From positions 1 through 64,000 of the forward strand of contig NZ_BDAY01000073.1 in the NCBI RefSeq assembly GCF_001612685.1: DNA of 64,000 nt, read 5' to 3'. This document shows, in pieces, positions 50,758 through 58,673 of this stretch. Below the pieces are notes generated by a model. The model was not told the DNA's origin, did not search any database, and saw only the letters and a list, made by a program, of their open reading frames with translations. Every line of letters begins with the position of its first letter. Position 1 is the stretch's first letter. The position numbers and the translations under genes were made by a program. This DNA comes from Nocardia altamirensis NBRC 108246 (lineage in GTDB: Bacteria; Actinomycetota; Actinomycetes; Mycobacteriales; Mycobacteriaceae).

Positions 50758-51396
50758 ATGACGAATCCAGATCTGACATTGATTGCCGTGCTGCTCGACC
50801 GTTCCGGGTCGATGCAGTCGATCAAGACCGATACCGAGGGCGGCTTCGCCGCGTATCTCGAAAAGCAGCGCGAGCAGCCGGACGGCGTCGAGGTGACCCT
50901 CGCGCAATTCGACAACGAATACGAATGTGTCTACGCGAATCGGCCGATCGAGCAGGTGCCGCCGCTCGACCTGCAGCCGCGCGGGATGACCGCGCTGTAC
51001 GACGCCGTCGGCAGGCTCGTCACCGACGTCGGCGCCGAGCTGGCGAAACGGCCCGAGCAGCAGCGGCCTGGCACCGTCATTGTCGTGGTACTCACCGACG
51101 GCCACGAGAATGCCAGCAAGGAATGGACGCATACCGCGGTGAAATCGCTGATCACTCAGCAGCGCGAGGTGTACAGCTGGAACTTCCTCTTCCTCGGCGC
51201 CAATATGGACGCGGTCGCGATCGGCAGCGAAATGGGCTTCGACCCGCGCCAGTCGATCACCTATGCCGCTGCGCCGCAAGGTGTCTCGGGAGTATTCAGG
51301 TCCGCGGCCAGCTATTCGGCGCGCCTGCGCAGCGGCGGCCCCGCCCCCGCCGGATTCACCGACGCAGAGCGCGAACAAGCCAACCCCGGCACCTGA
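50758..51396 (+). CDS. VWA-domain protein
   Basis: A 212-residue soluble von Willebrand factor A protein. The MIDAS metal site is intact: DRSGSM near residue 14, Thr in GMTALYDA, and Asp in VLTDGHENAS. Such proteins often work with AAA ATPases or in stress systems; no MoxR ATPase is nearby. ATG 50758 follows GGGGGTG; ATG 50725 is an alternative start. The stop is 6 bases before the hairpin repeat at 51403. Confidence 0.85.
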   Translation: MTNPDLTLIAVLLDRSGSMQSIKTDTEGGFAAYLEKQREQPDGVEVTLAQFDNEYECVYANRPIEQVPPLDLQPRGMTALYDAVGRLVTDVGAELAKRPEQQRPGTVIVVVLTDGHENASKEWTHTAVKSLITQQREVYSWNFLFLGANMDAVAIGSEMGFDPRQSITYAAAPQGVSGVFRSAASYSARLRSGGPAPAGFTDAEREQANPGT

Positions 51397-51402
51397 CCGA
51401 AC

Positions 51403-51486
51403 CGAAATCCGCACCTCTTCTGTCGATCCGCACCGGTTCTGAGCGCCCAGAACCAGTGCGGATCCACAGAGCCGGTGCGGATTTCG
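51403..51486. repeat. Intergenic hairpin repeat, copy 2
   Basis: Nested inverted repeat between the VWA gene and the response regulator: outer arms CGAAATCCGCACC at 51403-51415 pair with 51474-51486 (13 bp), and inner arms 51425-51441 pair with 51448-51464 (17 bp, one mismatch). The right half carries CAGAACCAGTGCGGATCC (51448-51465) and a near-copy from 51467, in the same order as at 11102-11138. Confidence 0.8.
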
Positions 51487-51529
51487 CTTGCTGGCCGCAT
51501 TTGCAGGGGACCCGTTGTGGTGAGGCGTC

Positions 51530-52192
51530 TTACTGCCAGCCGGGGCGCACCAGGCCGGATTCGTAGGCCAGCACGACCAATTGGGTGCGGTCGCGGGCGC
51601 CGAGTTTCATCAGGATGCGGCTGACGTGGGTTCGGGCGGTCGCGGGGCTCATGAACAGCCGGTCGCCGATTTCGGCGTTGGTGAGTCCCTCGGCGACCAG
51701 CACCATGACCTCGCGTTCCCGCTCGGTGAGCTCCGAAAGGGTCGCGGGCGGCGGGGTTTTGGCGTGTGCGGAGAATTCGGCGATGAGGCGGCGGGTGACG
51801 CCGGGGGACAGCAGCGCGTCACCCGCCGCGACCACGCGAACGGCCCGGACCAGGTCGGCGGGCTCGGTGTGCTTCACCAGGAAACCTGTTGCGCCGGAAC
51901 GCATTGCCTCGAAGACATACTCGTCGAGCTCGAACGTGGTCAGCACCACCACCTTCACGTCGGCGAGCTTGGCGTCCTCGGCGATCATGCGGGTGGCGGC
52001 GAGCCCGTCCAGGATCGGCATCCTGATGTCCATCAGCACGACGTCCGGGGTGAGTTTGCGGGTCATCCGCACGGCCTGTTCGCCGTTGTCCGCCTCGCCG
52101 ATCACCTCGATGCCGTCCTGCGCCTCGAGCAGCGCCACGAAACCGCCGCGTACCAGCGCCTGGTCGTCGGCTACCAGGACCCGAATGCTCAT
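51530..52192 (-). CDS. Response regulator, NarL/LuxR family
   Basis: A 220-residue regulator with a receiver domain (ADDQALVRGG, phosphoacceptor Asp in VVLMDIRMP, Lys in FLVKHTEP) and a LuxR helix-turn-helix (LTEREREVMVLVAEGLTNAE, residues 154-173, then SPATARTHVSRIL). The stop of the partner kinase lies 8 bases upstream of its ATG. It probably controls the divergent ABC exporter, as in many actinobacterial systems of this layout. Confidence 0.93.
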   Translation of the reverse strand: MSIRVLVADDQALVRGGFVALLEAQDGIEVIGEADNGEQAVRMTRKLTPDVVLMDIRMPILDGLAATRMIAEDAKLADVKVVVLTTFELDEYVFEAMRSGATGFLVKHTEPADLVRAVRVVAAGDALLSPGVTRRLIAEFSAHAKTPPPATLSELTEREREVMVLVAEGLTNAEIGDRLFMSPATARTHVSRILMKLGARDRTQLVVLAYESGLVRPGWQ

Positions 52193-52200
52193 CGTGTCTC

Positions 52201-53694
52201 CTAACGGCTGCCCGGTGCGCTCGGCTGTTGCGTCGCCGCGTCGCCGGGCCGGATCTGGCGCACGTTGTCGGGACGCGGCGCGGTCTCCTCGTCGGATCGG
52301 CTCGGCGCGGGGGTGCGCTCGCTCTGTTCCAGCGGGCGCAGCGGCAGCCTGGCCGCGACCCGGAATCCGCCGCTCGGGCGCGGACCGGCGGTGAGTGCGC
52401 CGCCGAGGGCGTGGGTGCGCTCCCGCATCCCGATGATCCCGTTGCCGCCGCTGGTGCCCGACCTGGTCGCTGTCGAGGTCGGGCGGGAATTGTCGACGGT
52501 GATGTCGACCGATTGCGCCGCGTAGCGCACGGTCACCGTTGCCTCAGCGCCCGGCGCGTGCCGCACCACGTTGGTCAGCGATTCCTGGATGATCCTGGCC
52601 GCCGCGACATCGATGACGCTTGGCAGCTGCTGGGGCGTGCCGATGATCTTGGTGCCCACCGACAATCCCGCGCCACGGGTGCGCTGGAGCAGCATGTCCA
52701 GATCGGCGATGCTCGGTGCGGGTGTCCGCGGTGCGGCGGGCCGCGGCGCCTCCTCGACGGAATCGGCACCGGCAGCACGGGTCTGGTCGTCCTCGGCCGG
52801 AACACGCTCGGCGCCTGCGGAATTGCGGCCGACCCAGCCGCGCCCGCGGCGTCGGCTCCCGCGCTGGGCGTCGGCGGGTGGGTTGTCGGGAAACTCGGTG
52901 TCGGCGAATTCCTCGGCCACACTCTCGGATTCGCCTGCCACCGCGCCGCCGGTGCGGATCGAATGCAGCAGGGTGTGCACCTCGGCGAGGGCGTCGCGGC
53001 TTGCGGTCTTGATCGCATCCAGCGCGGTGGCCGCCTGCTCCGGCTTCTTGTCGAACAGTTCGAGCGCCACCGAGGACTGCACATTGATGAGCGAAAGGCT
53101 GTGCGCGAGTACGTCGTGCAGCTCGCGGGCGATGGCCAAGCGTTCCTCGCTGGCCCGCCGCTCCCGCTGTGCTTCCTCGTCACGGCGCGCGGCCTCGGCC
53201 CGCTGCCTGCGCGCGACCAGCACGACATTGCGCTGCCGAATCCCCTCGACCACCGCGAGCAGCACGGTGAGCCAGGCCATCAGCGCGAACACCTGCCACA
53301 CATTGGCACCGCGCCCGAACAGTTCGGGCAGCGGCCAGACCAGCACGAGATACCCGATCGGCACGAGCGGGTATGTCCACCAGCGTGATCCGGTGCTCGC
53401 CGCGGTCAGGAAGGCGATGACGAGCGAGAAGAAGATCGGCCCGTAGCCATAGCCGAGGGTGAGGTAGGCGATGCAGGCGCCGAGCGCGACGAGCAGCACC
53501 GGAATCGGCTTGGCTCTGCGCCAGATCAGCGCCACCGGACCGGCAAGTAGTAGCAGGTAGCCGAGCGCGTCGAGCGAGTTGTCGCCCATCCTCATGTTCG
53601 CGAATGTGCCGCCGACGATCTGCAGCGCGGCCACCACAAGTGCCACGCCCCAGTCCCATCCAAGCGAGCTTCGACTCGCAATGCCTGCCCTCAC
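52201..53694 (-). CDS. Sensor histidine kinase, NarL/DesK type, with interdomain insert
   Basis: A 497-residue membrane kinase. About five hydrophobic segments lie in residues 15-155, then a coiled coil, the HisKA_3 phosphoacceptor in ARELHDVLAHSLSL, and HATPase_c with NVVRHAPGAE and GGNGIIGMRERTHALGG. Between them is an insert of about 75 residues rich in Pro, Arg, Asp and Glu (about 250-330). The C-terminal 40 residues are also disordered. It is first of the kinase-regulator operon, divergent from the ABC transporter genes across 149 bases. The signal is unknown; membrane or antibiotic stress would suit the family. Confidence 0.92.
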   Translation of the reverse strand: MRAGIASRSSLGWDWGVALVVAALQIVGGTFANMRMGDNSLDALGYLLLLAGPVALIWRRAKPIPVLLVALGACIAYLTLGYGYGPIFFSLVIAFLTAASTGSRWWTYPLVPIGYLVLVWPLPELFGRGANVWQVFALMAWLTVLLAVVEGIRQRNVVLVARRQRAEAARRDEEAQRERRASEERLAIARELHDVLAHSLSLINVQSSVALELFDKKPEQAATALDAIKTASRDALAEVHTLLHSIRTGGAVAGESESVAEEFADTEFPDNPPADAQRGSRRRGRGWVGRNSAGAERVPAEDDQTRAAGADSVEEAPRPAAPRTPAPSIADLDMLLQRTRGAGLSVGTKIIGTPQQLPSVIDVAAARIIQESLTNVVRHAPGAEATVTVRYAAQSVDITVDNSRPTSTATRSGTSGGNGIIGMRERTHALGGALTAGPRPSGGFRVAARLPLRPLEQSERTPAPSRSDEETAPRPDNVRQIRPGDAATQQPSAPGSR

Positions 53695-53751
53695 CCCCAG
53701 CAGCCTATTCGGATCGCGCCGCGATCGGCGTCCGCCTCGCTACGTATTAGT

Positions 53752-53788
53752 CAGGTAAGGCATTCGCGTAAGCCGCGTTACGTACCTG
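53752..53788. promoter_or_regulatory. Nested inverted repeats between the kinase and ABC exporter operons
   Basis: Outer arms CAGGTA (53752-53757) and TACCTG (53783-53788) enclose inner arms CGTAA (53767-53771) and TTACG (53778-53782). The symmetric site lies between divergent operons, so binding of the response regulator is a reasonable inference. Confidence 0.45.
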
Positions 53789-53843
53789 TGCGATGGTCGC
53801 GCGGCGGATGTGGCGGGGTGGGGCGGCGGCGGATTCTCGATGC

Positions 53844-54731
53844 ATGAAAGATTCGATCGTGGTCACCCGAGGGCTGACCAAACGCTATGGCGCGAACACC
53901 GCGGTCGACGGCGTGAGCATGCGCGTCGCGGCCGGCGAGATCTACGGGTTCCTCGGTCCCAACGGGGCGGGCAAGACGACAACGCTGCGGATGCTCGTCG
54001 GGCTCATCCGCCCGAGCGAGGGCAGCGCGACGGTGGCCGGGCACGTGCCCGGCGATCCGGATGTGGTCCGCAAGCTCGGCGTTCTCATCGAGGGCCCCGG
54101 CTTCTATCCCTATCTTTCCGGCAGGGACAACCTGCGGGTGCTTGCGAAATACCGCGGGATCGGCCGGACCGACGTCGAGGATGCGCTGGACCGGGTCGGT
54201 CTCGCCGCCCGCGCCGACGACAAGTTCCGTACCTACTCGCTCGGCATGAAACAGCGTCTCGGGGTCGGCGCCGCCCTGCTCGGCAGGCCGGACTTGCTGA
54301 TCCTCGACGAGCCGACCAACGGCCTCGACCCGCAGGGCATGGCCGAAATGCGGGAGTTGATCACCACTCTGGCCGATGACGGGCACACCGTGCTGCTGTC
54401 GAGTCACATGCTCAGCGAGGTGCAGGAAATCTGCGACCGCGTCGGCGTGATCTCGCGGGGCCGGTTGATCGCCGAGTCCACCATCGCGGAATTACGCGGC
54501 GCCTCTTCGCTTTTGCTCAAGGCCGAACCGATGGAGGTGGCATTCCCGGCGGTACGCGGGGTCGTCGGCGACGCAATGCTGACCTCAGGCGGCATCCGGA
54601 TCGAAGCGGGGAACGGTACCGCGGCGGCGGTGGCTCGCGCGGTCGTCGAGTCCGGCGCGGACCTGCTCGAGCTGCGGCTCGACGAAAAGTCCTTGGAAGA
54701 AGTGTTTTTCGAAATGACGGGCGGACAATGA
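53844..54731 (+). CDS. ABC transporter ATP-binding protein
   Basis: A 295-residue ATPase of the drug/daunorubicin-resistance exporter type. Walker A is GPNGAGKTTT, the Q loop lies near LIEGPGFYPYLSGRDN, the signature is YSLGMKQRL, Walker B is LLILDEPTNGLDPQG, and the H loop is LSSHML. ATG 53844 is chosen over an upstream in-frame start. The permease starts one base after its stop. The pair would export a hydrophobic compound or lipid; the two-component system opposite probably regulates it. Confidence 0.95.
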   Translation: MKDSIVVTRGLTKRYGANTAVDGVSMRVAAGEIYGFLGPNGAGKTTTLRMLVGLIRPSEGSATVAGHVPGDPDVVRKLGVLIEGPGFYPYLSGRDNLRVLAKYRGIGRTDVEDALDRVGLAARADDKFRTYSLGMKQRLGVGAALLGRPDLLILDEPTNGLDPQGMAEMRELITTLADDGHTVLLSSHMLSEVQEICDRVGVISRGRLIAESTIAELRGASSLLLKAEPMEVAFPAVRGVVGDAMLTSGGIRIEAGNGTAAAVARAVVESGADLLELRLDEKSLEEVFFEMTGGQ

Positions 54732-54732
54732 C

Positions 54733-55578
54733 ATGAAGGACCTGATCGCCAGCACGCGAGCGGAGGCGCTGCGACTGCGCAAGTGGCCCGCGTTCTGGAT
54801 CATTCTCGGCACCTGGATTCTGCTGAATCTCACCTTTTCGTATCTGTTCAATTATCTCGCCTACACCTCGGGCGAGTCGGGTCGGATGTCCAACGGCCTG
54901 CCGAAAGACCAGCTGCTGCAGCAGATGTTGCCCGCCGCGGTGCCTGGCGTGTTCACCCAGGGCATGGCGATGTTCGGCGGTGCGCTGATGCTGGTGCTCG
55001 GCGCGCTGGCCACCGGAAGCGGCTACGGCTGGGGCACCTGGAAGACCGTGTTCACCCAGGGACCGTCGCGGATCGCCGCGGTCGGCGGTGTCGTGGTGAG
55101 TCTGGTGGTCGTCGTGGTCGGGCTGGTGCTCACCGCGTTCGTCGTCGACATCGGGGTGGCGTCGGTGATCGGGCTGTCGCAGTCGCAGTCGCTCGCGTTG
55201 CCGACGGTGCATCAGTCGGCGCTCGGAATCCTGACGGGCACGGCCATTCTCGGCATGTGGACGCTGGCGGGCGCGCTGATCGGGGTGATCGCCCGTGGCC
55301 CCGCGCTAGCGGTCGGTCTCGGCCTGGTGTGGGTGCTGGTGGTGGAGAACCTGTTGCGCGGCGTTGCGGCGATCTTCGAGCCGATCAAGGTGCTTACTGA
55401 TCACCTGCCCGGCACGGCGGCCGGGTCGATGGCAGGGGCGATGCGGACGGTCGGCGCAGGCACGCCCGGCGTGCTGGACATCCTGTCCCGCACCGAGGCC
55501 GTGGTGGTGTTGGCGATCTACATCGCGCTCTTCGTTGCAGGCACGCTGTTGTTGATGCGCAGGCGCGATCTGGTCTGA
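54733..55578 (+). CDS. ABC transporter permease (ABC-2 type)
   Basis: A 281-residue membrane protein with six hydrophobic segments and a large loop between the first two (about 40-75). The blocks ATGSGYGWGTWKTVFTQGPSR are typical of ABC-2 permeases, with the cytoplasmic coupling helix just before TM3. It works with the ATPase encoded one base upstream. A strong bidirectional terminator follows. Confidence 0.92.
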   Translation: MKDLIASTRAEALRLRKWPAFWIILGTWILLNLTFSYLFNYLAYTSGESGRMSNGLPKDQLLQQMLPAAVPGVFTQGMAMFGGALMLVLGALATGSGYGWGTWKTVFTQGPSRIAAVGGVVVSLVVVVVGLVLTAFVVDIGVASVIGLSQSQSLALPTVHQSALGILTGTAILGMWTLAGALIGVIARGPALAVGLGLVWVLVVENLLRGVAAIFEPIKVLTDHLPGTAAGSMAGAMRTVGAGTPGVLDILSRTEAVVVLAIYIALFVAGTLLLMRRRDLV

Positions 55579-55596
55579 CCGAGCGGGTGCAGTCCG

Positions 55597-55626
55597 AAAC
55601 CGTTGGCAGAAGTCTGCCAACGGTTT
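55597..55626. terminator. Bidirectional terminator between ABC permease and TetR genes
   Basis: Perfect 14-bp inverted repeat AAACCGTTGGCAGA (55597-55610 with 55613-55626). The T run at the right arm makes it work for the plus strand, and the A run on the left makes it work for the minus strand. Confidence 0.88.
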
Positions 55627-55682
55627 TCGGCGTCGGTGTGGGTCGTCGACCGGCAAGGATCCGATTCGTGCGGCTGGCCGCG

Positions 55683-56303
55683 CTAACCGGCGCGATCCGA
55701 CGACGAGGTGCCGAGCACGGCGTGCGCGAGGAGGCGCAGCGCGTCCGTGATCTGGGTCGAGGTCAGTCCGCGGCTGCGCTGCTGCTGATATACCTCGGCC
55801 GCGAGCGGGGCAAGCAACGGATCGATGAGCGCGTCCGGGTCGCTGATCTCGGCCGCCTGCAACAACGTTCGCACATGAACGGACCAGAATCCGTACGCAC
55901 CGGTCGCGAATCGCGCACCACCGGTTTCCGCGCCGAGCGCCAAATAGGCGTGCGCGTCCAGCAATTCGACCATCGCGGCGTAGAAGGCGGCCAGCCGTTC
56001 GGCGGGCGGCGCACCGGGCCCGAGTGGCGGTTCGCCGCCGATCAGCTGTTCCTGCAGCGCCCGCTCGTGTTCGTCGAGCAGGGCGACGGCGATCGAATTC
56101 GTGTCCGGGTAGCGGCGATACAGCGTGCCGCGCCCGACGCCTGCGGCCTTGGCGATGTCGTCCATGGTCACCGTGCGCGGATCGCGGGCGGCGAACAGCT
56201 CGACGGCCGCGGCGAGCACCTTGGCCCGGTTGCGCGCAGCGTCCGCGCGCTCGGGCGGCGCCGCGGGTGCCGGCCCGCCGAGCAGGTCATGGTGGCTGGT
56301 CAT
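55683..56303 (-). CDS. TetR-family repressor
   Basis: A 206-residue regulator with an N-terminal helix-turn-helix (NRAKVLAAAVELFA, MDDIAKAAGVGRGTLYRRYP) and a variable helical ligand domain. ATG 56303 is chosen; ORF extension upstream would run over the operators. It is divergent from the azoreductase gene, and two near-identical palindromes lie between, so it should repress the azoR-SMR operon and itself until an inducer, perhaps a quinone or dye-like electrophile, binds. Confidence 0.92.
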   Translation of the reverse strand: MTSHHDLLGGPAPAAPPERADAARNRAKVLAAAVELFAARDPRTVTMDDIAKAAGVGRGTLYRRYPDTNSIAVALLDEHERALQEQLIGGEPPLGPGAPPAERLAAFYAAMVELLDAHAYLALGAETGGARFATGAYGFWSVHVRTLLQAAEISDPDALIDPLLAPLAAEVYQQQRSRGLTSTQITDALRLLAHAVLGTSSSDRAG

Positions 56304-56334
56304 GGTGCCGACTGTACCCGATTTCCGAAATAAG

Positions 56335-56349
56335 TGGACATGTTGTCCA
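56335..56349. promoter_or_regulatory. TetR operator 1
   Basis: TGGACATGTTGTCCA, 6-bp arms around TGT, in the 165-base region between TetR and azoR genes. The flanks AAG and GTT are shared with operator 2. Confidence 0.75.
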
Positions 56350-56363
56350 GTTGTCGCTACAGT
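56335..56363 (+). promoter_or_regulatory. azoR promoter with -35 inside operator 1
   Basis: TGGACA at 56335-56340 and TACAGT at 56358-56363, spaced by 17 bases. The -35 is the left arm of operator 1, so a bound repressor would block RNA polymerase. Confidence 0.65.
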
Positions 56364-56379
56364 CGGTCCCGGCGCTAAG

Positions 56380-56394
56380 TGGACATGACGTCCA
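56380..56394. promoter_or_regulatory. TetR operator 2
   Basis: TGGACATGACGTCCA, 45 bases from operator 1 and matching it at all but two central positions. It lies just past the expected transcription start of azoR. Confidence 0.75.
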
Positions 56395-56468
56395 TTTGAT
56401 GTCGAGGGGTCGTCCGCCCCACGGACGACGCCGCCGACCAGCTGGAAACCGCAGAGTGAGGCCTGATC

Positions 56469-57116
56469 ATGACCACGTTGTTGCACCTGGACGCGAGCGC
56501 ACGCAGCCGTTCCATCAGCCGGGAGCTGAGCACCGCCTTCGCCGACGAATGGCGCGCGGCCAACCCCGGGGGTGGCTACCGATACCGCGATCTCGCGGCC
56601 GAGCCGGTTCCGTTCATCGGCGAGGCGTGGACCGAACTGTGCGACGAGGTGCTCGCGCTCGGTAGTACAGACCCTTATCGGCTCGGTGAGCTGGTGGATA
56701 CGCCGGAGCAGGCTGTGGCATGGGCGATCGTGGAGCCGCTGCTCTCAGAGGTGCTCGCGGCGGACGTCATCCTGATCGGCACCCCGATGTACAACTACTC
56801 GATTCCGGCCGCGCTCAAGGCGTGGCTGGACCAGATCACCTTTCCCCGAATGTCCTTGGGGCACCGACGATTCGTCGTGGCAACCGCCCGCGGTGGCGCC
56901 TACTCGCCCGGCGCGCCGAAGGCCGCCTACGACTATCAGGAACGCTATCTGCGCGACTTCTTCGCAGGCCACTTCGCCGTCGAGGACACGGTTTTCGTCA
57001 ACGCCGAGCTGGCCAACGCGCGACACGATCCCGCGCTGGCACACCTGCGCGGCAAGCATGACGAGTCGTTCGCGCTCGCCGTGGAAACGGCGCGTCGACT
57101 CGCGAAGGAGTACTGA
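56469..57116 (+). CDS. azoR: FMN-dependent NADH-azoreductase / quinone reductase
   Basis: A 215-residue flavodoxin-fold reductase. LLHLDASARSRSIS is the phosphate-binding loop, TPMYNYSIPAALKAWLDQI holds FMN, and ARGGAYSPG is the second flavin loop. It reduces azo dyes and quinones with NADH, protecting against thiol and quinone stress. It is the first gene of an operon with an SMR exporter one base after its stop, under the divergent TetR repressor. Confidence 0.92.
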   Translation: MTTLLHLDASARSRSISRELSTAFADEWRAANPGGGYRYRDLAAEPVPFIGEAWTELCDEVLALGSTDPYRLGELVDTPEQAVAWAIVEPLLSEVLAADVILIGTPMYNYSIPAALKAWLDQITFPRMSLGHRRFVVATARGGAYSPGAPKAAYDYQERYLRDFFAGHFAVEDTVFVNAELANARHDPALAHLRGKHDESFALAVETARRLAKEY

Positions 57117-57117
57117 A

Positions 57118-57438
57118 ATGAACTGGGTCGTCTTAGGTCTCGCAGGCCTGGTCGAGATCGTCTGGTCGCAGAGCATCAAGCCGACGGAGAACTTCACCCG
57201 CCTGTGGCCGACCGTCCTCTGCTTCGTGCTCGGCGTCACCGCGGTGTACCTGCTGTCCAGGGCGATGCAGACGCTGCCGGTCGGCACCGCGTACGCGATC
57301 TTCACCGGGATCGGGGCGGTCGGCGCCATCGGCCTCGGCATCGTGCTCAACAAGGACCCGCTCAGCGTCGGCCGCGCGCTGGCGCTGTCGATGATCGTCG
57401 GCGGCATCGTGCTGGCCAGGGTCACCAACCCCGAATAG
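57118..57438 (+). CDS. Small multidrug resistance (SMR) transporter, SugE-like
   Basis: A 106-residue protein with four membrane segments. The essential Glu is in GLVEIVWSQSIK, and the PVGTAYAIFTGIGAVGA block is typical of the family. The W-S after Glu and TRLWPT look more like the SugE/Gdx branch (guanidinium or quaternary ammonium export) than EmrE, but I cannot settle this by eye. ATG 57118 overlaps no gene and follows GAAGGAG. Co-transcribed with azoR. Confidence 0.88.
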   Translation: MNWVVLGLAGLVEIVWSQSIKPTENFTRLWPTVLCFVLGVTAVYLLSRAMQTLPVGTAYAIFTGIGAVGAIGLGIVLNKDPLSVGRALALSMIVGGIVLARVTNPE

Positions 57439-57634
57439 CCACCGGCGCAGCGTGACAACTGGTTTCGCGTGCACTCGGGCAGCTCGCCGGGCACGGGCCA
57501 TATCCGTCGACGGCTGTGCTGCCCTGGCACCGATGTTGCTAAGCCTGCACTCGAGTCCGACGCTGAGACGCGGCTACGCGGACTGGCTAGGCTCGGTCTG
57601 CACCTTCACATCGATTTTCAGCGAAAGGATTGTG

Positions 57635-58075
57635 ATGCCTACACGTACCGCGCGTACTGCCTGGACCGGCACTCTGCAGGAGGGTTCCGGACAGGTCGAG
57701 CTGGCCAGTTCCGGTGTCGGCAAGTACGACGTGTCGTTCCCGAAGCGGTCTGCCGAGGACGCCGACGGCACCACCAGCCCGGAGGAACTGATCGCGGCGG
57801 CGCACTCGTCCTGCTACGCGATGGCGCTGTCCGCGCAGATCGGCAACGCGGGCGGCACCCCGGAGAGCCTGGACGTTTCGGCTGACGTGACCCTCGGCCC
57901 CGACCCGGCGGGCGGCTTCCGGATCAGCGGCATCAAGCTGACCGTGCGCGGCAAGGTCTCCGGCATCGACGCCGACGCGTTCGCCGCCGCGGCCGAGGCC
58001 GCCAAGGCAGGTTGTCCGGTCAGCAAGGCCCTCGCCGGCGTCGACCACATCACCCTCGACGCAGCGCTCGCCTAA
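57635..58075 (+). CDS. OsmC/Ohr-family peroxiredoxin-like protein
   Basis: A 146-residue thiol-dependent peroxidase. Two conserved cysteines are in HSSCYAMALSAQIG (near residue 61) and KAGCPVSKALAG (near 128); the TSPEELIAAA block marks the OsmC subfamily. It reduces organic hydroperoxides. ATG 57635 with AAAGGA upstream. Its stop overlaps the stop of the convergent membrane gene by three bases, and a strong hairpin sits just beyond in that gene. Confidence 0.92.
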   Translation: MPTRTARTAWTGTLQEGSGQVELASSGVGKYDVSFPKRSAEDADGTTSPEELIAAAHSSCYAMALSAQIGNAGGTPESLDVSADVTLGPDPAGGFRISGIKLTVRGKVSGIDADAFAAAAEAAKAGCPVSKALAGVDHITLDAALA

Positions 58076-58638
58076 TTCGACGCGTGGCTTTCCGAATGCC
58101 CGGCTTCTCCTGCGAGGAGCCGGGCATTCGGCTTCATGAAGTAGGCACGGGCCGCCGGGTGGTACATCGCGGGGACGGCCACCAGGACGGCGACGATGTG
58201 CACCGCGCGGAAGACGCCGATCACCGCGGATTCGGCGGTGATGTTCACGAACAGGTCGCCGAATTTATCGGCGGACAGCAGCGCGGCGAGCGGTTCGACG
58301 ATCAGCGAGGCCAGGCCGATCACGCCGATGCCGAAGGTCAGCAGGAGGCGAGCCCAGCGCGCGCCCTTGGCCATTCGGAGGGCGACCAACAGCACGACCA
58401 GATAGACGCCGAGCCGGATGGCGAATCCGGTGGCCGGGTCGGCCACCGCGACGTCGTCGCGCTCCAGCAGCCGCGCGGTCTGCACGATGGCCTCGGCAAC
58501 GCCGGCGAGCAGGGCGACGACCAGGCCGGTGAAGGCGACGCGGACCGCGCGCGGCGGCCGGTAGCCCGCGGCGGCGGAGCGGTCGACGGTGCCCGAACGA
58601 TGCGGTGCGGGCCATAACGAAAAGGCAGTGCCGGTCAT
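58072..58638 (-). CDS. Conserved four-TM membrane protein downstream of cbtA
   Basis: A 188-residue protein with four hydrophobic segments and charged loops. ATG 58638 lies 36 bases after the cbtA stop, so it probably shares the cobalt-transport transcript. It has no recognised domain; the last 15 residues (LLAGEAGHSESHAS) contain two His but no clear metal motif. Its final codons are built on a long hairpin, and its stop overlaps that of the OsmC gene. Confidence 0.68.
   Translation of the reverse strand: MTGTAFSLWPAPHRSGTVDRSAAAGYRPPRAVRVAFTGLVVALLAGVAEAIVQTARLLERDDVAVADPATGFAIRLGVYLVVLLVALRMAKGARWARLLLTFGIGVIGLASLIVEPLAALLSADKFGDLFVNITAESAVIGVFRAVHIVAVLVAVPAMYHPAARAYFMKPNARLLAGEAGHSESHASN
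58092..58131. terminator. Long hairpin in the 3' coding end of the membrane gene, probable OsmC terminator
   Basis: Perfect 14-bp stem (58092-58105 with 58118-58131) and 12-nt loop, 16 bases past the OsmC stop and wholly inside the convergent gene. Confidence 0.7.
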
Positions 58639-58673
58639 GACACCGACACTGCCCTTCGAATTCCGGATCCGGA

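Noticed and set aside
48766..51414. Long minus-strand frame spanning the end of clpC, the LLM gene and the VWA region
   Set aside because: It crosses a strong terminator, a palindrome and three better-supported genes in other frames; composition is shadow-like.
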